64,000 bases of DNA, taken from NCBI GenBank assembly GCA_036583965.1, contig JAZBQD010000027.1, forward strand, positions 10,021,187-10,085,186, read 5' to 3'. A model generated the notes under the pieces. That model searched no databases. It was not told where the DNA came from and worked only from the letters and a program-made list of their open reading frames with translations. The position numbers and the translations under genes were made by a program. Within the stretch, counting starts at the first letter, position 1. Every line of letters starts with the position of its first letter. The stretch comes from Prunella strophiata. Its lineage: Eukaryota > Chordata > Aves > Passeriformes > Prunellidae. Shown here one piece after another: positions 39,701 to 54,700 of this stretch.

Positions 39701-41810
39701 ATCCAGGTAAATCTCTGAGATGAGCTATGGGGAGGAGGGGCACTGCAGATCTGTTCATTGGGAGGAAAAAATGCAGCATCCCTGGGCTTGCCTCGAGGGT
39801 AGGGAGTGGGATGTGGCCCAGAGCTTGTTTACCTGCAGCCCAGCCCTCATGTGCAGACTGTGAAATAGTGTGGGTGGAACACCAGCAGTGGTGGGAGAGG
39901 AGGATGCTCACAGCTGGCTACCACAGTTGTGGTAAAGCAAAATTAACTTTCCCTCAGTAACAAAATCTATTTGAGTGTTTCCTGTGGGGGAACTGACTCC
40001 TGGCTTGCTGCCCTGTGCTGCCTTCTCTCCCCAGGCAGTGGTGATGTTACAGGGCTGGTTTTGGAAAACAAAAAAAGCCATTTAGTGGTCAGGGTGGCCC
40101 GTGTGGCTGGGCTGGAGGGTGTCTGTGCAGCCACAGCTCCTTGTGGCACTGGGGGAGGCTGTGGTGGGGAACTGGGCAAGCCAGGAGCAGGATCCAGCCA
40201 GCCAGGGCTGGATCAGGTTTGGAGCTGGGGGAACATCTTGCAGTGTGAGTAATTCAAATTAGGCTTCTGGGTGGAGACTGACCTGTGCCCATACCTCATA
40301 AAGGTTTTAGAGGTGTGTGGGCTGAGGTCCCATTTTCATGCATGTTGGGATGCTGGACGCCTGGAGCTCTGCCATTGATGGAAAAGTGGGAATGGACGGG
40401 ATGGAACCAAGCAATCCAACCCTGTGCTGCATCCCAAGACGTGAAGGAGGGAGGCTGATCTCCATTGCCCTGCGGAGGAGCTGGCAGAGGGCGGCTGTGC
40501 AGACCCCGCGGGAGCCCCGTGCTGGGCAGGAACAGCTCCACGAGGTGGCAGCAGGACCCCTCTTTACTGCACGGAGAGATTTCTAGTCTAGGAGACAGCT
40601 GAGCACATCCTGGCGAAGATCCCAACAGCACAGCTCAGCCCAGCACTTCTGAGTGCCTGAGAGCATCTCCTGTACAAGGTCTCCTCTTGGGGCAAGGAAA
40701 AAGACCAGCAAGAACTAACTCCGATGACAAGAACTAGAGATTGTGAGTTAATACAGAACAGCATCTCTCCCTAGGGCTGCCTGCCTCTGCAATTTGTACT
40801 AGATCCCATTCCTCAGCTTTAACTGTTTGTTAAAACCAAAAGTCTAACAGCAGGAATAGCTTTCCTGCCCTTCTCACCTTAGCAGACCAGGTCACAGCAC
40901 TTCCCTCTCCATCACCCAGGGAAGGCTGTCTGTTTTTTAAATCAATCTCTGTAATAGTGTGATCAAGCAGATCATGGCCCAGCTTCTGGGAGCTCCATGT
41001 ATCAGGACTCTGGAGCTCCCTTGGGTTCCCTGTAGTCCCCAAGCCCAGGGTAAGGAGCTGAGCTCAGTGCTGCTCTTCTGAAAAGGCTGGCAGGACCTCC
41101 CAGCACACAGGGCTGGGGGCTGGGGATGCAATTAGGAAACTGGACAGCACAAATGGGGGCCCACAGCCACCTCCTCATCTGTCTCCTAATGCCCCCATGT
41201 CCAGCACAGCTGCACAGCTCCTTCACCCAGCCTGGGGCATGAGCATCCCTCCATCCCCTTCCCTTTGAATTCGACACCCCCATCCTCTCATTTCTGCCTC
41301 CTCATATGGCAGCAAGTGCACCCCAGCACCATCAGACAGGCTATGTGGGCATGGCTGGGGTGAGCAGAGGTGGGCATGGCATCCTTTGGTCACCCTCCCA
41401 AACCTATGGGGGTTGGGGCAGGGAGAGCTGGGGCAGCCCTGCCCCCGTGGAGTGATGGATGAGCTGACAATAGGGTATTGATAAGGAATTAACCTTGAGC
41501 CCTTCTTGCTTCAGTGTCAATAGAGCAGGAGCCAAGTACACACGTTTGATTGGAAATCTGTGTTTGGCCTCTGCTGCCTCTGAGCCCATCGAAGGAGAGA
41601 GACTAGAGAGAGATGTGAGCTGCCCTGCTGCCCCCTCCCCAGCTGGGACCCCCCCTAAGTGGATCCCTCTCAGCTTCCCCAGCCCCCTGCTGCTGGATTT
41701 GACTGTGGGCACCCAGCTCTAGCAGCTGCAGCAGTGCCCCCAGCCTGGCATGTGGAGGGCTGGGTACCAGGGCCCCCCTTGTTCCCTAAAGGGCCTGTGC
41801 CCATCTTGCA
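36752..41810. other. TMEM53 3' UTR and TMEM53-RNF220 intergenic region
   Basis: The genes converge here. No AATAAA occurs close to the TMEM53 stop; ATTAAA at about 37372 is the nearest variant signal. A 121-codon minus-strand frame at 37008-37373 is mentioned in the findings. The rest shows no exon or clear repeat. Confidence 0.45.
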
Positions 41811-41814
41811 CTGG

Positions 41815-42060
41815 CCTACACTCGGAGCAGTTTGTTTAATTAAGTGTTTTGCCTAATGGGATTGCCTCATTTCCATAACAAACTGGCGGGCTGTCATTAG
41901 GTGGGCTCCCTCATTCATTACTGTTAATTAGATATGGATCCCCCAGAAGGCGGCGCGGGGTGATGAACGAGGCCCCTGACACACGCTATTACACATTAGC
42001 ATTTTCTCAATATATCCGATACATCATGGTCCTCCGCTTCCTAAAGATATTTTAAATAAA
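41815..42060. promoter_or_regulatory. Candidate conserved non-coding element, TAAT-rich
   Basis: The block has many homeodomain-type cores (TTTAATTAAG, GTTAATTAG, GTCATTAGG, TTCATTACTG, ACATTAGC) in otherwise GC-rich surroundings, with no reading frame and no repeat character. This texture is typical of vertebrate developmental enhancers, which are common around RNF220. Conservation itself is not visible from one sequence. Confidence 0.45.
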
Positions 42061-42829
42061 ATATTAGCAGCCTGCTGTGGGGTAGGTGCAGAGGGAGGGA
42101 GGGTTTCTGCCCTTCGCCCTGGCCTCAGGCCACCTTTGGGCTGGAAGTGGATGGGAGAGTGGGCTGAGACGCTTTGCTGCTCCTCGCCAGCCAAAAAAGT
42201 GGCCAAAATGCCCACCCTTTCCCTATCCTTGCCACAGCAGATGGAGAGAGGTCCCCGACATCCTTGCTGCCTCCTTCCCACCAGCCTGGGGACCCCCAGC
42301 ACCCCATCCCTGGGGGACACAGCCATGGGGAGGGGTTTGAAAACAGCCCACTGACCCATCTGCAAAATGTTTGTAAACCAAAAGCGTCGGCGCCAGCCGC
42401 GTGCCGGGGGGAACCCGACCTCTGCCCCCCCGGGCCAGCAGCCTCCCAGTCCCTGTGTCAGGGTAACCCTACCCTGCACCAGAGGCCCCTAATGCAGGAT
42501 GTATAGATCTGTTGGGGCTGGGTGTCTCCTGCCCCCACCTAACGCAGCCAATGAGACTTCATTATGGGGGTGTCCCCTGAGGGGTGCCCTCCGCCCTGCC
42601 CTCCTGGCTCTGTGGGGGCACCAGTTGGGGGAACCCATCCGTGGTGGGGTCTGGTGCACGTCCCAGCCTCCCCCTGCATCTGTCCCTGCATCCCAAACAG
42701 GACCAGGACTCCCCTCTGGGACATTACTCACGTGCAGAGGCTGCGGTGTGGGGCGGGGTCTCTGCTGCCTCTCGCCTGCAAAGGGAAACACAGAGAAGCA
42801 GAAAGCGCCCGAGAAGATTTATACTTGTT

Positions 42830-45771
42830 TAATTAATGTCAAATGTAGTTTACAAACGGGAGTGACAAGTACCTCTTTGTATAGTATACACTGACACACA
42901 ATCATTGACACACCGGAATATCGCTTTGTGCAACTGGGATTCTTTGGGCAAAGATAGGTAACTCTGATATTTCACTTTTTTTTTCTTTTTAAATCATTTA
43001 AACTCATTACAGAAGAGGGGAAGTGGCAGATGCCTGTTACAAACTGGGATGCCTCTCTCCCCAGCCTTCCCCCTGAAGCTTCCCCCTTGAAAACAGGGGA
43101 TGGCTTTACAATTTAAACAAAAAAAAATATACCAAAAATAAACCCCAAAGCAAAGAACCAATGACTAGTTACATATGGTTTTACACATACGTACATAAAG
43201 CACATGGCTGGTCCACAACACCTGCCAGAAAGGCCCTGGGAGGGAGCTAGGTTATTTCCAAGGAAGGGCTGGGTAGGGGCCTCCTACCCTCCTGCCCTTC
43301 CTGGCTGCCTCTCAAACCCACCTGGCTGCACCCTTTCCATCTCTGAGACCTTAGCACCAGCACACTCCCAGCTGAGCCATGTGCCCTGCAAGTTTTTCTT
43401 CCTTTACAAATCCAGCCTGAGCTGTGCATGCCTGCCCTTCCCCTGCCTTGTGCTGCTGGCTGCAGGGCTACCCTGCAGTGACAGCCCCTGCCCACAGTGT
43501 CCCTGTGAGGGCAGGACCCTCTGGGGTGCCCAGGCTTCCTCTGCTCCCAGGAGCTCTGTTGGCACAGAGCAGGGGAGGCTGCAGCTCTCTGGTCTCAGAG
43601 GCCACACACAGATATGAGCCTGGACACAAGGGAAATTCCCAATTAGGAATTGTCACCTTTTGATGAGATGTTTATGAAATAACAGCTCCTTCAATTTAAT
43701 TTGGGGTTTTTTTGGGTGCAGTGGGATCCTTCTGAAATCAGTCAGGAGATGCCAAGGCTGCAGCTGCTCTCTGCAAAGTAGTTCAGGGTAGAGAAGCAGC
43801 AGTGGGACTGTCACACCTCCCACACATCCTGCTCACCCAGCCCTCCCCTCTCTGGAAACACCCTAACAGGGCTGGGGTCCCAGCTCCCAAGGCCTTATCC
43901 ACTGCTGTTTCCAGACTGTCCTAAAATACCCCAGCTGTGTTGTGCTGCCAGGTGGGATCTGCTTGGAAAGGAGTGGGGCAGATGAGCTTTCAGATCTCCC
44001 TGTCTTCTGGCTATGGGGAGCTGGCACCCCACAACTGCCCAGGAAGGTGTGGCAGAGATACACAGTGTGGAGCTGGGAGAAGTCCCAAGGCCTTGGGAAA
44101 TGGGTCAGTACCTGTTTCTTGGATCCTGACAATAAAAGAAAGAACAAAAAAAAAAAAAAAAAACAGGCCAGATGGCAGCTTTGGTTAAGGCTGAGGATAT
44201 GGGAGACAGGGACAAGCATGAGGGACTGCATGGAAGAAGCTGGGGCTGTGGGGGACCTCTGGGTCCAGCTGAGAGTGTCTCTGCTGGGCCCTGGGAGTGG
44301 CAGTGGGGACAAGACAAGGCTGGCTTGGCTCTCTGCCCTAGTGCCAAAACCTCTTGGGAAAAATGCAGGCTGCAGGAGAGTGGGAGCTGGGGGAAGTGAG
44401 AGCAGGGCAGGGCTGGCTCTGCAGGGCTTGCACGGCTCTGCCAGGCAGCCCCACAAGGGAACTGGCTGAGTGTCTCTAGGCAAAGCCACCAGCAGGACCA
44501 TCCCAACCCCTGCCATCCTCACTGTCCTGCCTCAGCACCATCCTGAGCAGCCCAGGCATCCTCAGCCAGGAAATGCTGCCCAGAGGAGGAAAGCAAAGCC
44601 AGGCAGGGCAGGGGAAGGGGCGATGGCCGGGAGGAGCACAGCTCTCAGCTGGACCCTGCAGCAGGCACTCCCAGCCAGGGGAGAGGGCAGTGCTCTGACA
44701 GACTCCCTCTTTCCAGCTCCTCACCATTTGCTCCTTCCCCAGCTGGGAAAGATAAAGGGGGCTGAGCCAGATTCCCCCTGTCCTGCCTGGCCCCCCGGTG
44801 AGGAGTTAAAAGCTGTGTCTTTCCGGGGATAACGATTCTATTATAAATAGCCCCATTAGCTACAACTAATGACAAAAATCCACCTCCTCTACTCCCCATA
44901 AGTTCTGTAAGTTATGGGCAATGCTACAGCCATTACTAAAAGCTGTTAACTTCATATCTGAATGAGGAAATATACACCACAGAACATTAAACCATTTATA
45001 TTATATATATGTATATATATACTTTTTTTAAACTAATGACTTTAATGCCAAAACTTTGCTGAACCAAGAAAAATATGGGTTTAATGTTCTCTGCTCATTT
45101 TTTTTCTTCTTTAAAAAAAATACAACCCAAAGAAAAGAAAGGGAAACTTATTAGTATGTAATGTTTGAGTCTATCCCATTTATACACAACATTGTAAACA
45201 TATATAATCTATATTACATGTGCTTCATTTCTGCCTGGGTGTGTTTTTTTTTTTTTTTTCTTTAAACCTTTTAGTCATCACTAGAACACCACAAAAAACC
45301 AAAAGAGAACCAAACAAAACAAAATCAAACCAAAACAAATAAAAACAAAACAAAATCTGATCAAGGAACACAAGTTACAGGTTATTTAACATCTTTCTGT
45401 GAAGGGTCCCTTCCCCAGTCTCCTGGGGGCAGAGTGGTCAACAACACAGTCCAAAGGAGGGCTCACGAGCCATCCACAATGCAAAGCCAGCTCCAGGGAA
45501 TGGGTGATGGGGAACACTGGTTTTAAAAAAGGGGGCTTCACAACAAAGGATTTGGTTTTGCCCGCTGCAGATGCTGAAGGAGGTCTCAAACTGCGGGACC
45601 TGGCAGCCGAGGCTCCCCACTGCTCCTGTATCCTCGAGTCCATGTCTGGAGTCTCTGGTTTGTTTTTTCTTTAAATTTTAAAACGTCTTTTTTTTTGTTG
45701 TGGTCGTTCTTGTCCCCCTGGGTGTGATGAGCTGAGCCGAGTAGCTGGGTCCTGCCCTCCTGCTGGGTCCT
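42830..45771 (-). other. RNF220 3' UTR and downstream region (extent uncertain)
   Basis: After the RNF220 stop the minus strand passes T/A-rich low-complexity blocks (45246-45262, 45300-45355). ATTAAA-type signals occur at about 45042 and 45078, and another at about 42829. The 3' UTR is therefore either about 0.7 kb or up to 2.9 kb long. A poly(A) tract on plus (about 44146-44163) and an AT dinucleotide run (about 44999-45022) lie within it. Confidence 0.4.
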
Positions 45772-48700
45772 TCATAAGTAGATGCGCCGAAGGTCTCCAG
45801 GAGACGTGATGGTGTTACACTGAGGACAGAGCTTCTTGGCACCCTGCAACCAGCAGATGAGATGCAAAGTGTGAGAGTGTGAAGGACATCCCTGCCCTTG
45901 GCCTGGGATTGCAGGAGCAGTAAGGCCCTCCAGGCAGGGCCACAGCCTCCAACAGTGAGCACATGATGTGTGAAGGGGGAGTCCCAATGCCTTCCTTGCC
46001 TGTCCTGCAAGCCCCTTGTCCCTCTCCAGTCCCTGGCATGAGGCAGCTGGACAAGCAGGAGCTTTGCAGAGGGCTGAAACCCAGAGCCCAGCTGCATCAC
46101 CAACTCAGCACCATCATCACCACTGGTTTCCAGGGAGATCTGCTCCTTTTTGTTTCCCTTGCTCACCTGCAGCCCTCAATGAATGAGTTCAGATCACTCA
46201 ACAGGCAGAAAATCAACCCAGCTGGAACAAGTGAAGTTTCTAGCAGGGATGACTGAGCTGGTTCATGGAGGGCTTGGACCATCCCTTGCAGGGCAGCACA
46301 ATGGGACACTGCCTCATCCATCCTGCAAAAGCCTAAAAGCTGCTGGCAGGAAGGAACCCTTCTGTCCTGTCCTCCCCAGCTCACACAGGTACCGCAGAGA
46401 TGAGTCTCTTCTGCCAAGGTGAGCTGGAAACAGCAAACTGATGTGAGCTGGGGTGGGGTAATGGGTGGCCAACAGGAACACTACATGAAATAAAACAAGG
46501 GCTGATGTGCCATCTGTCACTGAGCCTGACAGCAAGAGGGTGTTAATAAGCCTCAGAATCGGGGTCAACCTAAGCCAGTCATCATTAGATTGGCAGATGT
46601 GAAAGACAATTGATGGGAAAAATGACAGGAAGATGGCTCTGCTGTGAGGCAGCCTCCCAACTACAGCACCAGCAGTGTGGGAAGTTGGGATGGCCCTCCC
46701 TGCTCCCACTGCACATTAGTCCTTGCAGTCATGGACCTGGCACACCTGGCATTCCCTGAGCTTTGCACTTCTGGACAATCAGGTCCCATTTGACAGCGAC
46801 TCCGCTGTTGACAGAACACATGTAGGGACCATGGGCACCTGCACCTATCTAAACCAGTCACACACAAAATCCTGCTGAGCTAGAGTTGAATTAAGCATAT
46901 GTGAGACACCCAAAACACCCTGGGCACGACCTCAGGGTGAGTGACACTCTTGGGGTCAGTGACAGGCTGGCAGTCTGAAGGAGGACAGACCACTGGTGGT
47001 CAGGATGGAACACCTGACGCTGGTGCTGATGCCTGTGGGCACATCCTTCCAGTTATCTGGGACAAATACTGTGTCCATTTAAATTTTCAGCCTTCCAGGG
47101 CAGGGACCTTCCCACTGTGCCTGTGCCATGCATCATGCAGCCCTGTGCACTGGTCTTCACAGAGTGGACTTGGCATGCTGGATTCTGGGAGGAGCAAGTG
47201 CAACCTTTAACTCAAAGGAAAGGCTTAAAACGCTGATGAAATGGAAACTTGAGTGCACTGGACTTTAGCAGAGCCTGTTTATTTACCATGCCTCTTTGCT
47301 TATGCTCAGTGCCTCAGCTTTGCATCTCCACAATTAGACATGGCAAGCTCTACTTTGCATGTCCCAGTAAAAACTTGCTGCAGCAGTGAAAACATGAGAG
47401 AAAAATCTGAACATCTGCCCCTTCTGCCACTGTGGTGACATAGCAGCACTCCCAAGGGGCTCACTAATCTGGAGGTAAATGCCATGAAATATCCTGTTTC
47501 AATTGAGTCTCTGCTCAGTTTCATGTATTTCCCTTTTCCTTGGAGGCACCTGTTGCATCTAGTTGCCCTCCTGGCATCAACTTTGTAGCTGGAGGGGGTC
47601 CCAAAGGAAGTGGCAGGGAGGTGCTGAGGAATTAATTCACAGCACGTTGTCTGAGGGACAGCAGCTGGCAGCTGCCTGTTCAAACTTTCTTGTGTGCCCT
47701 GAAAAGCAGAAGTAAGTGTGCATGGGGACTTTAGGCATTCCAGATGTGACTAGTGCCCACATCTGTGTCCATGCTGTCCTTCCTAAGACAGGCTTACTGG
47801 CAAGAGGCAGCAAGGCACTGAACCAAAGGCTGCAGGTGCTCACTCTAAGCACCAGCCCTGTGCACTCAGCTCACAGGGATGCCAGAACAAGCCTGATTAA
47901 ATCAAGTGCATCTTTGCTGCTCTCTTCCACAGCAAAGCAAGGTCAGGTATGCAGTTCCCTCACACTGCAGGGAAAGGGAAGATGGCTGGATTTATCTTGC
48001 CAGACCTTGGGATCTCTGTCCCAGAGATCTGTTTTCTGCACCACAAGCTGATGGCTTTAGGGGGATTCACTCTATCACTTAAGGCTGAGAGCTGCACATG
48101 CAGAGCCAGGGGCAAGTTTTCAACCATGTCACAAAGCAGAACCCAACTACATGGAGCTTGAGACCTATTTTCTGCAAAAGCTACCTGATCACAGATTGAT
48201 TTAGGGCAGTGGTGGATACTGCTTCACCTGCCTGTGGGAGGCACAGCTCATCCTTGAGCTCTGAAGTGTGGGTGTGTTGAAGGGAACAATGGCATCCTGG
48301 AAACCTCCAGCAGCCTGGCCTGAATGGGGTGCAGGCTGCACGTGGCACGCTGGGCCCAGTGCTCTGGATCCCCCAATACTTTGGACACTTGGGGATGCAT
48401 TTTTCTTTTATATTATATGAAACTGCCCTCCTCTGCACACATAAGCATGTGTGGTAAATTCAGAACTAAGTCCTGATTTTTTACTTTTTAGACTGAAGTT
48501 GCTCAGAACCTTGTTCCTTACATCTGACTTTTCAGTGTAGGTGTACAACATTTATCTGCACCAGTAATTAAGCTCTCCTCTCTTGTGGAGAGGCACATAA
48601 GCTTGTACACACACACATGCTGGCACAGGCACAATGAAAAAGCATTTGCTCCCCCACTGCTCACCTGCCAGCTGGGGTTACTAAACTTTTCCCTTGAAAT

Positions 48701-51700
48701 AAAAATGCTGTGGAATAATAAGTCCCACCTGTCGGCCATTTCTTTTTCTTTTTTTCCAGGTCCTTCTGCTCCTTTCATCATAGCTACATGGAAAAGCCTT
48801 GATGTGTTATAGCTGTGTGTGCTGGAGTAAAGGCCACCTCAGCTTTTCCATTATAAACCCCAGTTTTGAGGGGTTTATAAAACTCTGCTGCAAGAAGTTT
48901 GCTCCAGGGCTGTTACAAAGCAAAGAAATGGGGCTGGAACCAGGATGGAGTTTATTTTTTCTCCTCCTTTCTTAATTAAAATTTGGCAAGTGATTGATCC
49001 ACAATACAGGCTAATCACTTGGGGTAGTAGTTTGAAAAATGCATTAACGAGAGCTGAGATGTTGAAAAGTCGTTAGGGCTTACATGGTGCCAGGAAGGAC
49101 TGGAGTAGTTTGTCTTAAAGTTGACTCTTAAAAAAAATGGTATGATGTCTGCTATAAATTGGCTAAAGCAAGGAAACTCACAAGGAAGGTTTAGGCACTT
49201 CCTGCTGTCCCGTGGGCCTAAAAATGGGCAATTTCCAAGCAGAATATGCCACCAGGCACAGAGAATAAAGAGACAAAGAAACAGAGAGGGCAAAGAAAGT
49301 AAAATCGAAGCAGAGAGATGACAGGAGAGACCCAAACCAAGAGCCAGCTTCTTGCCAGGAAAGGAACTGAATGTCAAGATCAAATTGTCAAGCAAGGCAT
49401 CGAGCCTCCTCTCCCATCCATGTCTCCACACAAGTGTGGAGCTTCTTTTCTGCAGATGCTAATTCCCAGACAAACAGCTGTCCTGCACTGCCATTGTGGG
49501 GTACCCTCCAGCTGTCAGGTGATGGGATTAAACCACCAGGAGAACAACTTCTTTCATGAAGCCTCCTCAAAGGGTGGAGCTCACCCCCACAGGCTGTTGG
49601 AGGCCAGAACTGAAGAAGGCTAATTAATAACCACAGAGAGAGAACATCATGAAGGCTCAAGTGCAGTATCCACGCAGCTGCTGACTCAGGAGGTCCCTAC
49701 ATGTTGCTGAAGCACTGAGGAAACACCCAGAAGAGCTGCTCTGTCTCTGTGCTGTTTTGTACAAAACCACTCTGGCCCACATGGCATATATGGCACTAGA
49801 GCCTAGAGAGAGTGGCAAGGCTAAAGGATGTAGTAATTACCAAAGATATAAATGTGTCAACTGCAGAGCACACGTGTATATCGATGGATCCCCTGGAAGC
49901 ATTTTGTGATGAAGAAGGCTTTTTAGAAGTGATTTTTTCCTGCTCTTGTAGTTGTCATTTTCAAATAAGCCCAAGACAGGCAGGCACAAGCCTGAAGTCA
50001 GCAAATACATGTGGGAAATGCTAGATCTGGCTTGTACAGGTGATAGGGGGAACTCAGTAAACTGCATTTGCTCAAATAAAGCTGTCCTCTTTCAGCCCTT
50101 GCACTGACCAACAGCTCCATCACTGGCAAACAACAGCCTGACTTAGCTTCCAGCTCCATTTACTTTGTAAATAAGGATACCAGGGATTGGGAAATCACAC
50201 AACTACAGCTCAGAGAGACATCAAGAACTTGCTGACCCATTCCCTGGGCAAGATCACCTCAACCTGAATTACTGCTGACATCAACTCTGTTCTCACAAAC
50301 TCCCAAGGATGGAGGCTCCAAACCTCCCCAGCAGATCAGCAGATGGCCAATCTCTTCTGTTAGAGAAGTCTCCTCAGGAGAAGGAAAACACCAATCTCAC
50401 CCACTATTAGCTGTAGGGTCCCTCCCAGTTAATGGGGAGGGATGGAGGCTGGGCAGACTCTTACAGAGGGAGATTCATCCCCTACCACCCCATAACTCAG
50501 GCTGCAGCCCAACAACCAGCTGAGGATGGACACCCACCATGAGGACTGTCAACATTCAGGGAAAGGAACTCCACCTGCTGCTGCCCAGGCTAAGTCTTGT
50601 TCCTGCAACACCATTTCCTCTCCTATCTTTGAAGAACCTGCACATGTTTTCAGGGTTTCCAAAAATGATCACAGGTAAATCACTCCATGATTTTGGTTCT
50701 CTTAAGGCATCTCCAGGGTCACTTTCTGCAACCCCAGCCTTTGCTTCAGAGATGGAGCCTCCTCTGTTCAATGTTTCAACCCCAGAACTTGCAACCTGTT
50801 GACATGCTGAGCTCCAGTATAATTATATCTAAGCTAGAGAGTTCAGCAATCATTTGTACAGTTAGTAATTAAGTCTCTTCCTTGTCCTTACCAACAGAAC
50901 AGTTATAATTTGGAATTTAACATCAAGAGCCAAAAGTGAAAAAAAATTATTTTCATGAAGTCTAACCACTTTAGGATCCAATCCTCATCAGTGCCCTAAA
51001 TACTATCAAATCAGATGCTCAGATCATTGTACTACTGTATCCTAGAAAATGTTTAAACCTTAGGTCCACAGCATCAAATTTCACCCTGTCTTCAATACCC
51101 TGCAGAGGTTTAGAAGTGCTCCCAGGCACTCTGAGCCTTCAGTTCCAGGGCCTTGCTCAGTACATGATCCCTTGCTCTCTCAGGCACACTCACACTCTAA
51201 GTTAATATTAGATCTAGGCTGGCCATGTAGGCACAGAGGAGAAAGGGGACTTTTCACCAGCATGGATGGCAGATCTCCAGATTGTTCAAAAGGGGCCGGA
51301 AGCCTGACACAACCCTCCTGCTCCAACTCCTATTAACTCCAACAAATTGTTTATTGCACAACAGAAGAAAAATGCTGCCCCTCTCCTCCAGCCAAGTCTT
51401 TCCATGTGTGCTGCACGCGCAGGCTCCCTCCTCCCAGCCCCACTGGGGAGCCAGCTTTATACCCAGGGAAAGGTAACAGCAGTGATTATTACACACACTA
51501 TCCCACAGCTCCTCGCTTGTTAAAAAAAACAAGAGTCTCTTTTGTGCCCGAAATAAAAGGAGATACCTTAATTAGAACAATGCAGGTTGGTAAGCATTAA
51601 ACACTGAGCCCAGCTGCTGTATGCCATTAAATTCATAAAAAGGGAGGGGGGAAGGAGGGCAGTCTTAACGAGATTACACACATTGACTTTGATCAAGACA

Positions 51701-54700
51701 CAAAAGCACCAAGGCGTTCCAGGGTTTTTATTGCTGTCTTCAGGCTACATTTTAATGGTTACATTAGAAACATGCGAACACAGGCTGGGAGATTTTTTTG
51801 AGATGGGAAAGGGAGTGCAAGCATGCCTTGTGAAAAGGCCTGGTTTAATAAATTGGGGGCTGCAGGGAGAGGCTAGGACTGGGGAACACATGAGTAGTCA
51901 CTTATTAATTGCTTCCCCTATGCAAGTGCCAAGTCCTAACATGATGTCTTGCTGGACTGCTCCCATCCTGCCTGCCTGGTCAGCAGAAGAGCCATGTGCA
52001 GATCACACACAGCCAGCTTCATCACCACCTTCCTCACAGAGCTCTGGGGGGAGATGGCTTCCCCTCTGCAAGGGAAATATTAATCCCTCAGCACCTGGAG
52101 TGACTTTCCCTGTTCTCATGAGAGGCTGTGACTGCTGAACATGACAAAAAGGGACCTGACTGAAGTTGAACTAAATTGATGCTGAGCCTAAGAACAGCCT
52201 GAAATTGGTGCCACAGATTTAGGGGCTGGTGGGAAGAGGAGAGGACAAAGACTTCAGAGTAAAGAAAATTAAGAGGAAATCAGTGTTTTATCCTGTGCTT
52301 GTAGCCCCACTGAAAGACAAGATTACTCCTCACTTAGCAAAGGTGGCAGAGCACATATTCATCCAGACACCTCACAGCAACATACCCACACATGTGTCTT
52401 TTATAAGATGCTGCTAAAATGTTTACAAAAGCTTGTATAATGTAAATAGTGACGGGGTGTAGCTGAAGAGCTATAAAATACAGCCCAAGGGATAGCCAAG
52501 TTATTGAGTTGCTATTAGTACTCAAGCCCACAGGCACTTCACCATCCTGGTAACTTTTCTTGGACAAGACTTTTAAAAGGCAGGATTTAAAGGAGCATGA
52601 TCAGCTTAATCGTAATTCCAAGCACACAATGTGTTTTATAAAGTAGAGTAATGCCTTCCAGGAACAAGTTTTTAGGAGTGGCATTCCCTTACATTTTTTG
52701 CAACCAAACACTGTATCATCTTGCTAACAGGAGAACTAGAAAGCACAATTGACTATTTTCCACTCTCCAGTCTGAACAAAATGAAAGCTTGAAAATCAGC
52801 TGCAGAGGGGATGTTATATATATATGTTAAGGGTGATTATAAAGCCCACAGTTTTAACACAGGAAAAGAAAACACTTTATTTAGTAACACCTTAAATTTT
52901 TACCTGTTGTCCTTTAACAAATGTATAAATTTCTACTCTACTGGGTCACCTATTCAGTGTTCAAGGTAGCCCTTAATCTTGTAAACAGAATGGCATATGC
53001 TTTAAAACCACACAGTGCTATTCCAAATAACCTAAAAAATATAGATTCACATTATAAAAGCTCCCTTCCATATCCTCTCTTCTGAAGATGATTCCCTTTG
53101 CTTCAGGGGAATATTATGTTTCTCAGAAGCTACCCATTCCATGAAATCTCAGTGGATTTGGTCTCCATTCTCACAGCTTTACCTCTCTGCATGGATGCCC
53201 CACAGGAAATTACTGAAAGGCAAGGTAGTCCCTGGCACAGAGCTCTTCCCACAGCAGCAGAGGAAAAAGCAAGGGGCAGGACAGAGCTTGGGTCACAACG
53301 ACTCAAACAATCATGTCAAAGCTAGAGTGGGGTGTTAAACAGCCAGGCTTGGGAAATCTGCAAGCACAGCACTCAGATTGTTTAAAATAAAGCAAAAAGC
53401 ACCTTTCCCTGTGGCACTCTAGAATAAAGTATCTGAGAGAGTGGAAAAAGGCTGTAAGGCAACAAGAAAGCAGTCAAGAGCCTCACCAGAGTCCGCAGCC
53501 AGCATTCTTCACAGTGCACATGCCAGCACTGAATAGAAGTCAGGGGCATTGTGTAGGAGTCCTGAGGAAAAGAAGCAAACAAATTATTTCCATAGCAGTG
53601 ATCTAGTGATTCTTCACTCCCAACCCCATCACAATGCCCTTCTTTATGGGTAACACCGCCTTGTATTTTATTTAAAAAGTTGGTTAAAAGAACCAGCTTG
53701 TGTAATAAGTTGTATTTTTGTAATGTTTATGTAGGAGCGGCAGAAAGTCTCCTTCAATCCCTTTTCTTGGCTTCCCAGAACTCCTGTTGGAGGCCCATAA
53801 TCCACTCAAGTGATGACCTAGCTCAGCACAGTCATCACAAAAGCATCTGAAGTTGCTCTGGCCACCTGCCATTATTCTCATCAGAAAGGTCACCAGATCA
53901 TATGAAAACCAGTGACAGGGTAAGATCAACCCTTATCACAACTCAGCTCTGCACAGGAACAGCATAACTACATCCCAAGAATGCTGCTGCTATTTCAGCA
54001 GACATGCCTTCTCAAGTATCTATCTTCTACCATTGCTAACAAACCTCTGGAAATCAGCAGCTATCTGTTGTCCCTTCTGTGGGATGAGTGACAAGGACTG
54101 TATTCCCACACCTCCAAGTTGTGAGCTGGCTGGGAGAGAGAAGCCTGTGCATCAAGCTGAAGTTGCAGAGGGAGCTCTCCACCAAGCAGAATGTTCTGTC
54201 CTCAGCAGAACACAAACCCAACAGGAGATGTAGAGCCCTGCAGGCTTGGACCATCAGAGGGAGCTGCTGCCCTTCCTGAGGAAGGCCACAGCATCAACAG
54301 AGAGCACGCAGGACACTGGCAACTTTGATATGCTAAGGCAACATCCCTGTTCCCAAATCAGAAAAGGTGAGCCTCTGATCACAGATTCTGCTCTCTCCTA
54401 TGTACCTAAATTTGCACATCCAGAAAAAGGATGCTGGTATCTGGGAGTTTTCTACAGGAAGGCAGAAAGTCTTCTGAAGTTGGGTCTTTCTTGATCCTGA
54501 TATAGAGCGACAGCTACAAATATCAATGAAACAACAATTCATACAGAAATGTGAGTTGTTAAGACCTTAATTTGAAAGGCTAATTGGTGATGAGTTCCCC
54601 CAGTGTGCCTGAAAAAGGAGAAAAGCTTCTCCCCTCCTCGGCAAAGATACCAAGACATTTCTGATTCATTACCACGAGTGGAGTGCTACTCACCATGCAA

